Numbered from the stretch's first letter, positions 1-9,553 are shown. The stretch is 64,000 nucleotides of DNA from Acinetobacter sp. ANC 4178 (GCF_004331175.1 NZ_SJOD01000006.1:186001-250000); one strand, 5' to 3'. Made by a program: numbers and translations. The notes: generated from the sequence alone by a model not told the origin.

Positions 1-1388
1 CGTTCAGAACGGGTGAGTAAACGTCGATGTCGATGCTGGGCTTCTGCTAATCTGCGAATACAGTTTTCCACAATCACCACAGCACCATCTACGATGATGC
101 CGAAATCCAGTGCACCCAAACTCATCAAATTGGCACTAATGTTCTGTTGCGCCATTCCTGTTAAGGTAAATAGCATCGAAAGTGGAATCACACAGGCAGT
201 GATGAGTGCAGCGCGAAAATTCCCCAGAAATAAAAACAAAATCACGATGACCAAAATCGCGCCTTCAACCAAATTTTTCTGTACGGTTTTTATCGCGCGA
301 TCAACCAGACTGGTACGGTCATATACGGTTTCAATGACCACACCTTGAGGTAAAGACTGTTGTACTTGTTGCAGTTTGGCATCCACGGCTTGTGCGACGG
401 TACGGCTATTCTCCCCCATCATCATCATGGCGATGCCCAATACCGTTTCTTCTCCGTTATAGGTTGCCGCACCTGTGCGTAAATCATGCCCTATGGACAC
501 TGTGGCAACATCAGCCACCCGAATCGGAAAACCGTTTTTATTGGCAATATTCACATTTTGAATCGCGTCAATATCCGTCAGCGTTCCAGGCACTCGTACG
601 GTGAGTTGCTGCCCATTCTGTTCAATAAAGCCCGCACCGCGGTTTTCATTATTTTCAGTCAGCGCAGTTTGTAACTCACTGAGTGGAATTTGCAATTGCT
701 GTAAGCGCTGCAAATCTGGAGTGACCACATAGGTTTTGCTATAGCCGCCAATCGAGTTGACCTCTGCCACACCCGCCACACGTTGCAGTTGCGGACGGAC
801 AATCCAGTCCTGAATTTCACGCAAATCCATCGCGCTATACGCCGTACCATCTGCCTTACGGGCATTCGGTTCTGCTTTAATCACCCATTGATAAATTTCA
901 CCTAGCCCTGTGGAAATAGGCGACATGGTCGGAATAATGGCTTCGGGAAGTTCTGCCTGTGCTTCTTGTAGACGCTGATTGATCAACTGTCTTGCCCAGT
1001 AAATATCAGTGCCATCCTGAAAAATAATGGTGACCTGAGACAGACCATAACGTGAAATGGAACGGGTTTGCTGTAACTCAGGTAAACCTGCCATGGCATT
1101 TTCTATGGGATAGGTAATCCGTTGCTCGACCTCCAAAGCAGTAAAGCCTGTGGCTTGGGTATTAATTTGCACCTGCGTATTGGTAATATCGGGCACAGCA
1201 TCAATGGGCAATTGTTGATAACTGTAAATCCCGACCCCAATCCACGTCAGCACAAAGAGCATGACCCAAATGGCATTGCGAATAGAAAACTGAATAATAC
1301 GGTCAAACCATCCTTCTGGTGGAGGTAACCCGTCTGAAGTCAGCTGTGCTATTTCAACCTCAGGTGGAAGCGGTGGTTTAGTGTGCAT
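1..1388 (-). CDS. czcA: CzcA/CusA-family heavy-metal RND efflux pump, N-terminal part (runs off window)
   Basis: Inner-membrane proton-driven pump subunit of a tripartite metal exporter. Reading the minus strand from ATG at 1388 gives about 462 residues of an expected ~1040. The first transmembrane segment lies near residues 30-50, followed by QLPIDAVPDITNTQVQ, a hallmark of heavy-metal RND pumps. The second membrane block contains GALDFGIIVDGAVVIVEN, the TM4 region that carries the proton-relay acidic residue in CzcA. The start overlaps the end of the adaptor gene by 11 bases (ATGCACACTAA is shared), so translation is probably coupled. Divalent cations (Co/Zn/Cd) are the usual substrates; whether it is Czc, Cnr or Cus specific cannot be decided from this part. 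Confidence 0.93.
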   Translation of the reverse strand, partial: MHTKPPLPPEVEIAQLTSDGLPPPEGWFDRIIQFSIRNAIWVMLFVLTWIGVGIYSYQQLPIDAVPDITNTQVQINTQATGFTALEVEQRITYPIENAMAGLPELQQTRSISRYGLSQVTIIFQDGTDIYWARQLINQRLQEAQAELPEAIIPTMSPISTGLGEIYQWVIKAEPNARKADGTAYSAMDLREIQDWIVRPQLQRVAGVAEVNSIGGYSKTYVVTPDLQRLQQLQIPLSELQTALTENNENRGAGFIEQNGQQLTVRVPGTLTDIDAIQNVNIANKNGFPIRVADVATVSIGHDLRTGAATYNGEETVLGIAMMMMGENSRTVAQAVDAKLQQVQQSLPQGVVIETVYDRTSLVDRAIKTVQKNLVEGAILVIVILFLFLGNFRAALITACVIPLSMLFTLTGMAQQNISANLMSLGALDFGIIVDGAVVIVENCIRRLAEAQHRHRRLLTRSE

Positions 1389-2625
1389 GGCTCGCCTCAC
1401 CTTTTTCTAATTCGGACTTGAGTAAGAAGCTGCCTTGTGCTGCGTATTGTTGCCCCTTGTTTAAACCAGATTGCACCTCTATCCATTGACCATCGCTAGA
1501 GCGAGCACCCAAAGTCACAACTTGCGGCATAAATTCAATTTTTTGCCCATGCTGACTAGCCACAAATACTGCACTTTGCCCCTCAACTTGCTGTACCGCA
1601 CTGGTCAAAATACGTAAACCCTGTTGCGCCTGCTGCTGTTGTAACTGCACATTCACCATTAAATTTGGACGTAATTCTGCTGCATTGGATAAGACTTTTG
1701 CACGGACTTGTAGACGTCCCGTTTGCGCATCGGCCTGACTATTTAGGCTTTGAATTTGTGCCTTAAATACATTTCCAGTTTGTAAGGATTTAAACTCAAT
1801 ATTTTGATTTGGCACAATTTCAGCAAATTCACTGCTTGGCGCAATAAATTCCAGCCACAATTGATCCAACTGATCAATCACAAAGAGTTGATCTGCCAGT
1901 TGTACATTCTCGCCCACCACCAAATCTTTCTGACTGATTACACCTGCAATCGGTGCCTTTAACACATAACGCCCTTGGTTGTTCGCTTGGGCACCAAAAG
2001 CAGACAAACGTGAGCGTGTTGCTCTGACCTGAATCTGCGCTTGCTGATAGGCATTATAGGCACGTTGATAATCCTGCTTGGCAGAAATACCTTCCGCCCA
2101 TAACTTTTTCTCGCGCTCATAGTCTTGTCGTGCTAATTCCAAATTGGCTTGTTCGACTTGCAGATTGGCTTGCTGATCGACCAAATCGGGTACCAGTAAA
2201 CTGGCGAGTGCTTGCCCTTTGCCTACCTGCTGCCCCAATTCGACATAGACGGCTTCGACATGCCCAGCAAATGCAGGCGCTATATGGGCTTGACGGTCAG
2301 TATTCACCATCAGTTTGGCAGGATAAGCTGCCGATTTCAGCACAGGACCCAAATCTGCTACTGCCAGTTGAATACCTTGTTCAGTCACCTGTTTCACAGT
2401 TAAGGCAATTGCGGCTTCATGTTCCTCCGATTCTTCATGACCTTCTTCATCCGCATGTTCTTCTGCTTCAGCGTGTCCGTGCTCATCTTCCTTCGTAGAT
2501 GACTTTTGCGTAAACAACAACACCGCTATAGACACCAGTGCCGTGATCATGACCGCCAATACCATTAACAGTTTTTGGGAGATTTTCCCCTGTTGATTTA
2601 ATCTCTTATTGCTCAAATTCAACAT
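1378..2625 (-). CDS. czcB: CzcB-family periplasmic adaptor (membrane fusion protein) of metal efflux pump
   Basis: Links the RND pump to the outer-membrane channel. The chosen start is ATG at 2625, one base after the czcC stop (TAA-C-ATG); an upstream in-frame start would overlap czcC. One N-terminal membrane anchor (about residues 15-38) is followed by a His/Glu-rich stretch (HGHAEAEEHADEEGHEE), typical of metal-binding CzcB proteins. Next come a lipoyl-like barrel-sandwich half, a long alpha hairpin rich in Gln/Ala, and the second lipoyl half (GRYVLKAPIAGVISQKDLVVGENV). The length of 415 residues is normal for the family. It lies in the czcC-czcB-czcA operon with 1-bp and overlapping junctions. 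Confidence 0.92.
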   Translation of the reverse strand: MLNLSNKRLNQQGKISQKLLMVLAVMITALVSIAVLLFTQKSSTKEDEHGHAEAEEHADEEGHEESEEHEAAIALTVKQVTEQGIQLAVADLGPVLKSAAYPAKLMVNTDRQAHIAPAFAGHVEAVYVELGQQVGKGQALASLLVPDLVDQQANLQVEQANLELARQDYEREKKLWAEGISAKQDYQRAYNAYQQAQIQVRATRSRLSAFGAQANNQGRYVLKAPIAGVISQKDLVVGENVQLADQLFVIDQLDQLWLEFIAPSSEFAEIVPNQNIEFKSLQTGNVFKAQIQSLNSQADAQTGRLQVRAKVLSNAAELRPNLMVNVQLQQQQAQQGLRILTSAVQQVEGQSAVFVASQHGQKIEFMPQVVTLGARSSDGQWIEVQSGLNKGQQYAAQGSFLLKSELEKGEASHAH

Positions 2626-2626
2626 G

Positions 2627-3991
2627 TTAGTTTCCCCCACCAATCGCTGATAATGCCTGTGTGTCTTGCCACACGCTTTGATTTAATTGTGCAATCGCAT
2701 CTTTGTTCATGACCTGATTCGGATCAATGCCTAAACTCAGACTTTCCGCTTCAAGTGCGCGTTGCCAAGCATCTTTTAATAGTTGTACTTTACGCATGCG
2801 TACCTCTTGCAATTGCAAAGTGGCTTGTTGCACATCCAAAAGTGCAAATTTACCGACCTTAAAGCCTTGCAACGTCTTTTGTTGAACGGTTTGTGCTAAA
2901 GGCAATTGCGTCTGTTGCAACACATTAAACTGCACTTCTAAACCTTGTAACTCCGTCAGTAAACTCCCCACTTGCAAGGCATTTTGCTTGAGATAAAATT
3001 CCTGTTGCTGCTCCAGTTGGGCTTGCTGCGCCTGCGCAATTTCCTTGCCATATTGCTGACGGTCAAATAGATTTAAGGGAATGGAAACACCCACTACTAA
3101 AGCATTCTCAGCATTCGTTTCTACTGATCGACTGCGATTCACCCCCACATTCACCGTAGGATTGGGACGTGCTTGTGCTTTCAATTGCTCAATTTTGGCC
3201 TGTGAATCAAGCAACAATAATTGTCGATTTTTTTCCATTAAATTGGCGGCTAAAAGCTGTTGAACTTGCTGAGCTGTCGTTACAGGCCATACATGCTGTG
3301 GACTGAGTGCAACAGCCACCGACGGATCCCGCTCCCCCCAAGCACTCGACAAATACTGTTTTGCCAGCTGGACTTGCAGATCAGCCTGCCGAAACAAACG
3401 CAGGCTCTCGGCATGACTCAATCGAGCACGATCGACATCGACCTGTGCCACACTGCCCGCCTGATAACGCTTTTGAATGGCATTCAGATTTTCTTCACTG
3501 ACCTGTAATTGCGCTTGTACTACCTGACGTTCCAACTCGCAGATCGCCAGTTGTGACCACAAATATTTGACTGCCAATTCCAATTCAGCTTGATAAATCT
3601 GTTGTTTCAGCCCAATTTGCTGTTGCGCAATTTGCGCGCGTTTCTGATTGGTCTTGCGTTCACCAAAAATATCCAGACGCTGTGAAATGCCCAGTGCCAG
3701 TTCCCGATCTTGATCTGAATGAAAGCCCGTTTGTTCTATGGACAACTCTGGATTTATCCACAGCTTTGCTTGTTTAATGTTCGCAGTGGCAATTTGCTGT
3801 TGCGTTTGCCACACACCTTGGGCCTGTTGATACTCTGCTGAACGTTGTATGGCTTGCGACAAAGTGAGTGATTTCTGCTCACCCGCCCAGACAGGCAAGC
3901 TGCAAAGCGTTACGCTCAGAGCCAAGCCTAGTGCACGCATAGACACAGATACAGAATCGAAATCTGGAACTTTCGAAGTTTTAAAAGACAT
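2627..3991 (-). CDS. czcC: CzcC/TolC-type outer membrane efflux channel
   Basis: Outer-membrane factor of the metal efflux system, 454 residues. An N-terminal signal sequence (MRALGLALSVTLCSLPVWAGEQ, about residues 18-39) is followed by two repeated coiled-coil halves rich in Gln and Ala (LTLSQAIQRSAEYQQ near the start; NPTVNVGVNRSRSVETNAENALVVGVSIPLNLFDR in the second half), as in TolC-like channels. It lies first in the czcCBA run. The methionine at residue 18 is an alternative start. The CzcC label rests on operon context plus the fold signature; the metal range is not determined by this subunit. Confidence 0.88.
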   Translation of the reverse strand: MSFKTSKVPDFDSVSVSMRALGLALSVTLCSLPVWAGEQKSLTLSQAIQRSAEYQQAQGVWQTQQQIATANIKQAKLWINPELSIEQTGFHSDQDRELALGISQRLDIFGERKTNQKRAQIAQQQIGLKQQIYQAELELAVKYLWSQLAICELERQVVQAQLQVSEENLNAIQKRYQAGSVAQVDVDRARLSHAESLRLFRQADLQVQLAKQYLSSAWGERDPSVAVALSPQHVWPVTTAQQVQQLLAANLMEKNRQLLLLDSQAKIEQLKAQARPNPTVNVGVNRSRSVETNAENALVVGVSIPLNLFDRQQYGKEIAQAQQAQLEQQQEFYLKQNALQVGSLLTELQGLEVQFNVLQQTQLPLAQTVQQKTLQGFKVGKFALLDVQQATLQLQEVRMRKVQLLKDAWQRALEAESLSLGIDPNQVMNKDAIAQLNQSVWQDTQALSAIGGGN

Positions 3992-4048
3992 AATGATGCC
4001 CCACTAAAGTTAAAAATTAGTGGTGGGCCATATTTTCGGCTACCCCAC

Positions 4049-4486
4049 CTATAGCGGGGTTAAAACAGGAGGCGGGTTGGGGAGAAATAAATGGGGCGAT
4101 TGATAGAGGTTTTGCCAGTTGAACTGCACCTGAACCAATTTGAGAATAAAGACTGGAGATAAAGCCGACTGCTGTGCTTCGGTCAGCATCATATGTGCAA
4201 AAGAAGGTAAATGATCGCTATGATCGTCTTGCGCAAAAGTTGCTAAATCAAAGGAAGATGGCTCTTGAGTTGTACTTTTCGGTGACATGCCATGCGCCAT
4301 AGACTCGCAACTGACTGTTGCATGATGTCCAAAATGCGGCAATGAACTCACGCTCTTGGGTTCTTCATGCACACAAAATGCCGCTGCCACGTTCCAAAGA
4401 CTTTGAAACATAAACAAACTGAACAATAGGGTGACAAAAAGACGAGAACGTTTCACTGCATAAAATACGGTCAACACAACTTGCAT
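4049..4486 (-). CDS. CzcI-like small histidine-rich periplasmic protein
   Basis: Small protein (145 residues from the first ATG) directly upstream of czcC. After a hydrophobic segment (LFVTLLFSLFMFQSLWNVAAAF) comes CVHEE, then a His/Met-rich tail (HFGHHA, ESMAHGM, HSDHLPSFAHMM). A signal peptide, the AAxxCxHE motif and scattered His residues fit the CzcI family of metal-efflux accessory or regulatory proteins. A GTG start at the VKRSRLF residues is equally plausible and would give a tidier signal peptide. The role is inferred mainly from position and composition; the molecular function of CzcI is poorly known. Confidence 0.6.
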   Translation of the reverse strand: MQVVLTVFYAVKRSRLFVTLLFSLFMFQSLWNVAAAFCVHEEPKSVSSLPHFGHHATVSCESMAHGMSPKSTTQEPSSFDLATFAQDDHSDHLPSFAHMMLTEAQQSALSPVFILKLVQVQFNWQNLYQSPHLFLPNPPPVLTPL

Positions 4487-4657
4487 GCACTATAACAGTT
4501 TCATCCATGTAATAAAATTACACTCCCCAATGGGCTGAGCGTTTTAACAGAACATACAGAGAAAAACCATTTTGTTACAATAATTTAATACATCTCCACG
4601 CCAGAGCGTTTAAATTAAATATTGACCACTGATGTTGTCATCAACAAGGAGGCGATG

Positions 4658-5095
4658 ATGAATATGCAATACTTCAAAATAGTACGGACACTGTTATTTC
4701 ATACTCCCTATAACGACTCGATTTCCCCCGTGTTTGACTTTTCCGCCGAACATGAATATCAACGTGGGCTGCATTTCGAGCAATTGGCTTTAAGCGAACA
4801 TTACCATGTGTTCATGCAAAAAAATGTATTACAGTCTATAACGCCTCTAAGCATCTCAAACCACTCCATCACCTCAAGTCATACCCGTAATGCAATGTGG
4901 TATTTCCTACGCTCCGCCTTACGCGGTCACCCCGAAGCGGAATTTAAAATGGGCGTTGGTTACTTAAATGGGCAGTTGGGTTTAGATCGCAATTATGCCA
5001 AAGCTGAACGATGGTTAAAAAAAGCCGCTCAGGATGGTCATCCAGATGCTAAACGCTGCCTATATCATGCTTATAGCGAACTGGCTTTTTCTTAA
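4658..5095 (+). CDS. Sel1-repeat (TPR-like) protein
   Basis: About 145 residues. The C-terminal half (NAMWYFLRSALRGHPEAEFKMGVGYLNGQLGLDRNYAKAERWLKKAAQDGHPDAKRCLYHAY) contains Sel1-like repeats with the A..W..KAA..GH..A pattern, usually used for protein contacts. No catalytic motif or signal peptide is visible. The start is set by a strong AAGGAGG at 4646-4652, five bases before ATG 4658; ATG 4664 is also possible, and a TTG at 4622 has no ribosome binding site. It converges on ettA across a shared hairpin terminator. The partner protein is unknown. Confidence 0.75.
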   Translation: MNMQYFKIVRTLLFHTPYNDSISPVFDFSAEHEYQRGLHFEQLALSEHYHVFMQKNVLQSITPLSISNHSITSSHTRNAMWYFLRSALRGHPEAEFKMGVGYLNGQLGLDRNYAKAERWLKKAAQDGHPDAKRCLYHAYSELAFS

Positions 5096-5104
5096 ATCAT
5101 TCCA

Positions 5105-5138
5105 ATAAAAAAAACCAGCCCTTAGGCTGGTTTTTTTA
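5105..5138. terminator. Bidirectional rho-independent terminator
   Basis: AACCAGCC/GGCTGGTT stem with a CTTA loop, an A-run before and a T-run after. It lies between the convergent Sel1 gene and ettA and can serve both strands. Confidence 0.9.
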
Positions 5139-5148
5139 TGCGGGGAGA

Positions 5149-6810
5149 TTATCCGCCAATTTTCTTGTATTTGGTACGTTTCTGAACCGCAGCATCACCT
5201 AAACGCGCTAAACGATAAGCTTCATACTCAGCATAGTTACCTTCGTAGAATTCAGGCTGTTCGTTCTCAAACGACAAGATATGCGTTGCAATACGGTCAA
5301 GGAACCAACGGTCATGCGATACCACCATTACTGTGCCTGGGAAGACCAAAATAGCATCCTCAAGCGCACGTAAGGTTTCGATATCCAAGTCGTTCGATGG
5401 CTCATCCAGTAAGATGACGTTGGCACCCATTTGCAGGATTTTCGCCAGTTGTAAACGGTTACGCTCACCACCTGACAACTCACCTACACGCTTCTGCTGG
5501 TCTTGACCTTTAAAGTTAAAGCGACCGATATAAGCACGTGATGCAATTTCATAATCGCCAATTCTTAAGATATCCAAACCACCAGAAACTTCTTCCCAAA
5601 CGGTTTTGTTGTTATCCAAAGTGTCACGAATCTGACCCACATACGCCACTTTAACCGACTCACCCAAAGTCACCGTACCTGTATCTGGTTGTTGTTCACC
5701 AGTCATCATACGGAACAGTGTGGTTTTACCCGCACCGTTTGGACCCACGATACCCACAATTGCTGTAGGCGGTACGGTAAAGCTGAGATTTTCGTACAGC
5801 ACACGACCATCAAATGATTTGCTGATGCCTTCGACTTCTACTACTTTATTGCCTAGGCGTGGACCAGGTGGAATATAGATTTCAGAAGTTTCGTTACGCT
5901 GTTGGAATTCGCGTGAGTTAAGCTCTTCAAAACGCTCCATACGCGCTTTGTTTTTCTTTTGCTGACCTTTGGCATTTGAACGAACCCATTCCAGTTCTTT
6001 CTTCAATGCTTTAGCAAAAGATTCTTCTTGTTTGTTCTCTTGTTCTAAACGTGCATTCTTTTGCTCTAACCAAGAAGAATAGTTCCCTTGATACGGAATA
6101 CCCATACCGCGGTCAAGCTCAAGAATCCATTCTGCTACGTTATCCAAGAAATAACGGTCATGCGTAATCGCCACAATGGTGCCCGCAAAGTCTTTCAAGA
6201 AACGCTCTAACCAAGACACAGATTCTGCGTCCAAGTGGTTCGTCGGTTCGTCTAGAAGCAACATGTCTGGCTTAGATAAAAGCAAACGACACAATGCAAC
6301 ACGACGACGTTCACCACCTGAAAGTAGCGTCACATCCGCATCCCAAGCAGGTAGGTTCAAGGCCGCTGCGGCTTGATCCATTTGGTTGCTGAGGTTGTGC
6401 GCATCCCATGAATGGATAATCGCTTCAAGTTTTTCTTGCTCTTTTGCCAGTGCATCGAAGTCTGCATCTTCTGCTGCATATTCAGCAAATACTTCGTCCA
6501 AACGTGCCAAAGCATCCAAGGGTTCACGTAAACCATCTTCTACGTTTCCACGGACGTCCTTATTTGGATCGAGTGGTGGTTCTTGCTCTAAATAACCGAT
6601 TTTGATACCCGGTTGCGCACGTGCTTCACCAGAGAAATCTTTGTCTACGCCCGCCATAATACGAAGCAAGGTCGATTTACCTGCACCGTTTAAACCAAGT
6701 ACACCAATTTTTGCACCCGGGAAAAATGACAAAGAGATGTCTTTTAAGATTTCGCGCTTAGGCGGAACCATTTTAGACACTCGGTTCATCGTATAAATAT
6801 ATTGGGCCAC
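5149..6810 (-). CDS. ettA: Energy-dependent translational throttle protein EttA (ABC-F ATPase)
   Basis: Cytoplasmic ABC-F ATPase that binds the ribosomal E site and gates entry into elongation according to ATP/ADP. There are two ABC domains: Walker A GLNGAGKS and signature LSGGERRR in the first, GPNGAGKT and LSGGERNR in the second, each followed by an LLDEP Walker B. A charged linker lies between them. The start is GTG at 6810, because EttA proteins begin (M)AQYIYTMNRVSK and GAGGAG sits six bases upstream; a longer in-frame reading to 6870 lacks homology. The length of 553 residues is close to the family norm of ~555. Confidence 0.95.
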   Translation of the reverse strand: MAQYIYTMNRVSKMVPPKREILKDISLSFFPGAKIGVLGLNGAGKSTLLRIMAGVDKDFSGEARAQPGIKIGYLEQEPPLDPNKDVRGNVEDGLREPLDALARLDEVFAEYAAEDADFDALAKEQEKLEAIIHSWDAHNLSNQMDQAAAALNLPAWDADVTLLSGGERRRVALCRLLLSKPDMLLLDEPTNHLDAESVSWLERFLKDFAGTIVAITHDRYFLDNVAEWILELDRGMGIPYQGNYSSWLEQKNARLEQENKQEESFAKALKKELEWVRSNAKGQQKKNKARMERFEELNSREFQQRNETSEIYIPPGPRLGNKVVEVEGISKSFDGRVLYENLSFTVPPTAIVGIVGPNGAGKTTLFRMMTGEQQPDTGTVTLGESVKVAYVGQIRDTLDNNKTVWEEVSGGLDILRIGDYEIASRAYIGRFNFKGQDQQKRVGELSGGERNRLQLAKILQMGANVILLDEPSNDLDIETLRALEDAILVFPGTVMVVSHDRWFLDRIATHILSFENEQPEFYEGNYAEYEAYRLARLGDAAVQKRTKYKKIGG

Positions 6811-7094
6811 GTAGGACTCCTCAATAGAAAAACCAAAAAATCGCAACAAGCGAAAAATATTTGCGGGCATTATACGATGAATACGTTGAAAAAATAAGGC
6901 ATCAAACCGATCTTCAATGCAATGTTACAACTTTGATCTCGGTGATTTTTTAAACACCAGTTTATTTCTCCTCTTCAGCAGACAAATAGCGACTTACAGC
7001 TCATCTTTATGAATTTTTTAGATAAATATTCATTATTTTCACCCTTTGCATCATATTCATTAATGATAGACTGTGCAAAATTTAACTCACGCAG

Positions 7095-8381
7095 ATGAAG
7101 TTCATGACCTATAAAGACGAAACTTTAGCCATTCATGCAGGTTACAGCCCTGAAGCCACCACCAAAGCAGTGGCTGTGCCCATTTATCAAACCACTTCTT
7201 ATGCCTTTGATAATACGCAACATGGTGCCGATTTATTTGACCTTAAAGTTCAAGGCAATATTTACACCCGAATTATGAATCCGACCACTGCAGTGCTAGA
7301 ACAACGTTTGGCTGCACTCGAAGGAGGCATTGGTGCGTTGGCCTTGGCTTCTGGCATGGCGGCTATTACCTACGCCATTCAAACCATTACCGAAGCAGGC
7401 GATAATATTGCTTCGGTGTCGACCTTGTACGGTGGCAGCTATAACCTGTTTGCGCATACTTTGCCAAAACAAGGCATCGAAGTCCGTTTCTTTGATTATC
7501 AAAACCCAGAATCCTTACGCGGTTTAATTGATGAAAAAACCAAGTTGGTCTTTGTTGAATCCATTGGCAACCCACTGGGCAATATCATTGATCTCGAAGC
7601 CATTGCCAAAATCGCGCATGAATATGGCGTGCCTGTGGTGGTCGATAACACCGTCGCAACGCCTGCACTGCTGAAACCGTTTGAATATGGCGCAGATATC
7701 GTGATCCACTCGCTTACTAAATATATTGGCGGGCATGGTAATTCGATTGGCGGTGCCATTGTCGACAGTGGCAAGTTCCCTTGGGGCAAATACCCTGAAC
7801 GCTTTAAAGTGCTGAATACACCAGACCCAAGTTATCACGGTGTGAACTATGTCGAAGCTTTAGGTGAAGCCGCTTATATCGCGCGTGCCCGCGTGGTGCC
7901 ATTACGTAACACCGGTGCTGCGATTAGTCCTTTAAGCGTGTTCCTGATTTTACAAGGCTTAGAAACGTTGAATCTGCGTATGGAACGTCATACCTACAAT
8001 GCGCAAAAAGTGGCAGAATATTTGCAGAATCATCCGAAAGTGAAATGGGTTAACTATGCAGGGCTGAAGGATCATCCTCAACACGACTTGGCGCAAAAAT
8101 ATGTCAAAGGTCAGCCCTCTGCAATTTTATCCTTTGGCGTACAAGACGGTCTTGAAGGTGGAACGCGTTTTATTGATGCATTGCAACTGTTTACACGCTT
8201 AGTCAATATCGGGGATGCGAAAAGTCTGGCCTGCCACCCTGCCACCACGACTCATCGCCAACTGAATGAAGAAGAACTGAAAGCCGCGGGGGTGAGTATT
8301 GATATGGTCCGTCTTTCTGTCGGGATTGAGCATATTGATGATCTGCTGGCTGATTTAGAACAAGCTTTAGCAAAGGTCTAA
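7095..8381 (+). CDS. metY: O-acetylhomoserine aminocarboxypropyltransferase / O-acetylhomoserine sulfhydrylase
   Basis: PLP enzyme that makes homocysteine from O-acetylhomoserine and sulfide in methionine synthesis. It is 428 residues long, the usual size for MetY, against ~390 for MetB/MetC. Visible features are the N-terminal DETLAIHAGYSPEATTKAVAVPIYQTTSY, the substrate loop YTRIMNPTTAVLEQRLAALEGG, and the PLP-lysine region DIVIHSLTKYIGGHGNSIGG. The C-terminus (SLACHPATTTHRQL, VRLSVGIEHIDDL) is typical of Cys/Met metabolism enzymes. The start is uncertain between 7095 and 7104 (MTYKDETL); neither has a strong Shine-Dalgarno. It stands alone with its own terminator. Confidence 0.93.
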   Translation: MKFMTYKDETLAIHAGYSPEATTKAVAVPIYQTTSYAFDNTQHGADLFDLKVQGNIYTRIMNPTTAVLEQRLAALEGGIGALALASGMAAITYAIQTITEAGDNIASVSTLYGGSYNLFAHTLPKQGIEVRFFDYQNPESLRGLIDEKTKLVFVESIGNPLGNIIDLEAIAKIAHEYGVPVVVDNTVATPALLKPFEYGADIVIHSLTKYIGGHGNSIGGAIVDSGKFPWGKYPERFKVLNTPDPSYHGVNYVEALGEAAYIARARVVPLRNTGAAISPLSVFLILQGLETLNLRMERHTYNAQKVAEYLQNHPKVKWVNYAGLKDHPQHDLAQKYVKGQPSAILSFGVQDGLEGGTRFIDALQLFTRLVNIGDAKSLACHPATTTHRQLNEEELKAAGVSIDMVRLSVGIEHIDDLLADLEQALAKV

Positions 8382-8390
8382 GCAACCGAT

Positions 8391-8421
8391 CAAGACCTCA
8401 AAAGAGGTCTTGATTTTTCAG
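8391..8421 (+). terminator. Terminator after metY
   Basis: CAAGACCTC/GAGGTCTTG stem with an AAAA loop, followed by ATTTTT, ten bases after the metY stop. Confidence 0.88.
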
Positions 8422-8477
8422 TATTATCTCTTGGAATTTAAATAAAAACGTGTTAAAAATTAACAAAATATAGTTTC

Positions 8478-8506
8478 AAAATAGAGCAATTACTCTATTT
8501 TTATTT
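8478..8506. terminator. Second hairpin (AAAATAGAG/CTCTATTTT) between metY and acr1
   Basis: Nine-base perfect arms at 8478-8486 and 8493-8501 with a T-rich tail. It is probably a backup terminator; a cruciform of other use is possible. Confidence 0.5.
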
Positions 8507-8590
8507 ATAAATTCAAAGACTTATTTATAGCTTTTTTCATTAGATCCGCTATCATTATCCGTGTGAGTTTTAGTCAACTCATGGAATAAT

Positions 8591-8649
8591 GTGAACTAAG
8601 TTCTCCAATAAAATAAAGACAATTTAGAATTTAAGTGAACTAAATTCTA
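8591..8649. promoter_or_regulatory. Repeats upstream of acr1, candidate operator
   Basis: GTGAACTAAGTTCT (8591-8604) recurs as GTGAACTAAATTCT (8635-8648), 44 bp apart with one mismatch. The second copy is part of an inverted repeat TAGAATTTA/TAAATTCTA (8625-8633 and 8641-8649). It lies 17-75 bases before the acr1 start, so a regulator-binding site is a reasonable inference. Confidence 0.4.
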
Positions 8650-8665
8650 ATCAGGGAAACACAGC

Positions 8666-9553
8666 GTGAAAGCAAAATTAGAGAAACTCTTTCAGGACCG
8701 TATAAACGGCAAAACCGTACTTATTACAGGTGCATCTAGCGGAATTGGCTTGACCACAGCACATCGCCTAGCTGATGCAGGTGCACATGTGCTCCTCGTC
8801 TCGCGCACCAAAGAAACTTTAGATGAAGTCAAGGCGGAAATTGAAGCCAAAGGCGGTAAGGCCTCCGTATTTCCATGTGACCTTAACGATATGGAAGCCA
8901 TTGATGCTGTCTCTAAAGACATCTTGGCGTCTGTAGAACATATTGATATTTTAATTAATAACGCTGGTCGTTCAATTCGTCGTGCAGTCCACGAATCACT
9001 GGATCGCTTTCACGATTTTGAACGTACCATGCAACTGAATTATTTTGGGGCCGTACGTTTAGTCCTGAACCTATTGCCACACATGATGGATCGTAAAGGC
9101 GGTCAGATCATTAATATCAGCTCGATTGGTGTTTTGGCCAATGCGACACGCTTCTCGGCGTATGTCGCGTCTAAAGCAGCCCTAGATGCATTTAGCCGCT
9201 GTCTGTCTGCAGAAGCACATGCGCATAAAATTGCCATTACCTCAATTTATATGCCGCTGGTACGCACGCCAATGATCGCGCCAACCAAAATGTATAAATA
9301 CGTCCCTACATTGTCTCCTGAACAAGCAGCCGACTTAATTGCTTATGCCATTGTGAAGCGTCCAAAGAAAATTGCCACCAATCTGGGGCGTTTAGCATCC
9401 ATTACCTATGCCATTGCTCCAGACATTAACAATATGCTGATGTCGATTGGCTATAACCTGTTTCCAAGTTCTTCTGCATCGATTGGAAAACAAGAACGCC
9501 TCAATTGGGTACAAAAGGCGTATGTCCGTCTGTTCCCAGGTGAACATTGGTAA
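8666..9553 (+). CDS. acr1: Fatty acyl-CoA reductase Acr1 (short-chain dehydrogenase family)
   Basis: NADPH-dependent reductase converting long-chain acyl-CoA to fatty aldehyde, the first step of wax-ester formation in Acinetobacter. The sequence closely matches my memory of A. baylyi Acr1: 295 residues, GASSGIG nucleotide site at about residues 22-28, NNAGRSIRRAVHESLDRFHDFERTMQLNYFG, the catalytic S/YxxxK set (NISSIG and YVASK), and the C-terminus RLFPGEHW. The start is GTG at 8666 with AGGGA eight bases upstream. It is monocistronic, with a terminator directly after. The alternative is a generic SDR, but the extended identity to Acr1 makes this unlikely. Confidence 0.92.
   Translation: MKAKLEKLFQDRINGKTVLITGASSGIGLTTAHRLADAGAHVLLVSRTKETLDEVKAEIEAKGGKASVFPCDLNDMEAIDAVSKDILASVEHIDILINNAGRSIRRAVHESLDRFHDFERTMQLNYFGAVRLVLNLLPHMMDRKGGQIINISSIGVLANATRFSAYVASKAALDAFSRCLSAEAHAHKIAITSIYMPLVRTPMIAPTKMYKYVPTLSPEQAADLIAYAIVKRPKKIATNLGRLASITYAIAPDINNMLMSIGYNLFPSSSASIGKQERLNWVQKAYVRLFPGEHW

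Noticed and set aside
6811..6870. Longer EttA start at 6870
   Set aside because: Twenty extra residues without homology; GTG 6810 has a good GAGGAG and matches the conserved AQYIYTMNRV start.
7296..7838. Several open frames on the minus strand within metY
   Set aside because: They are antisense shadows of a well-conserved gene with no ribosome sites or recognisable products.
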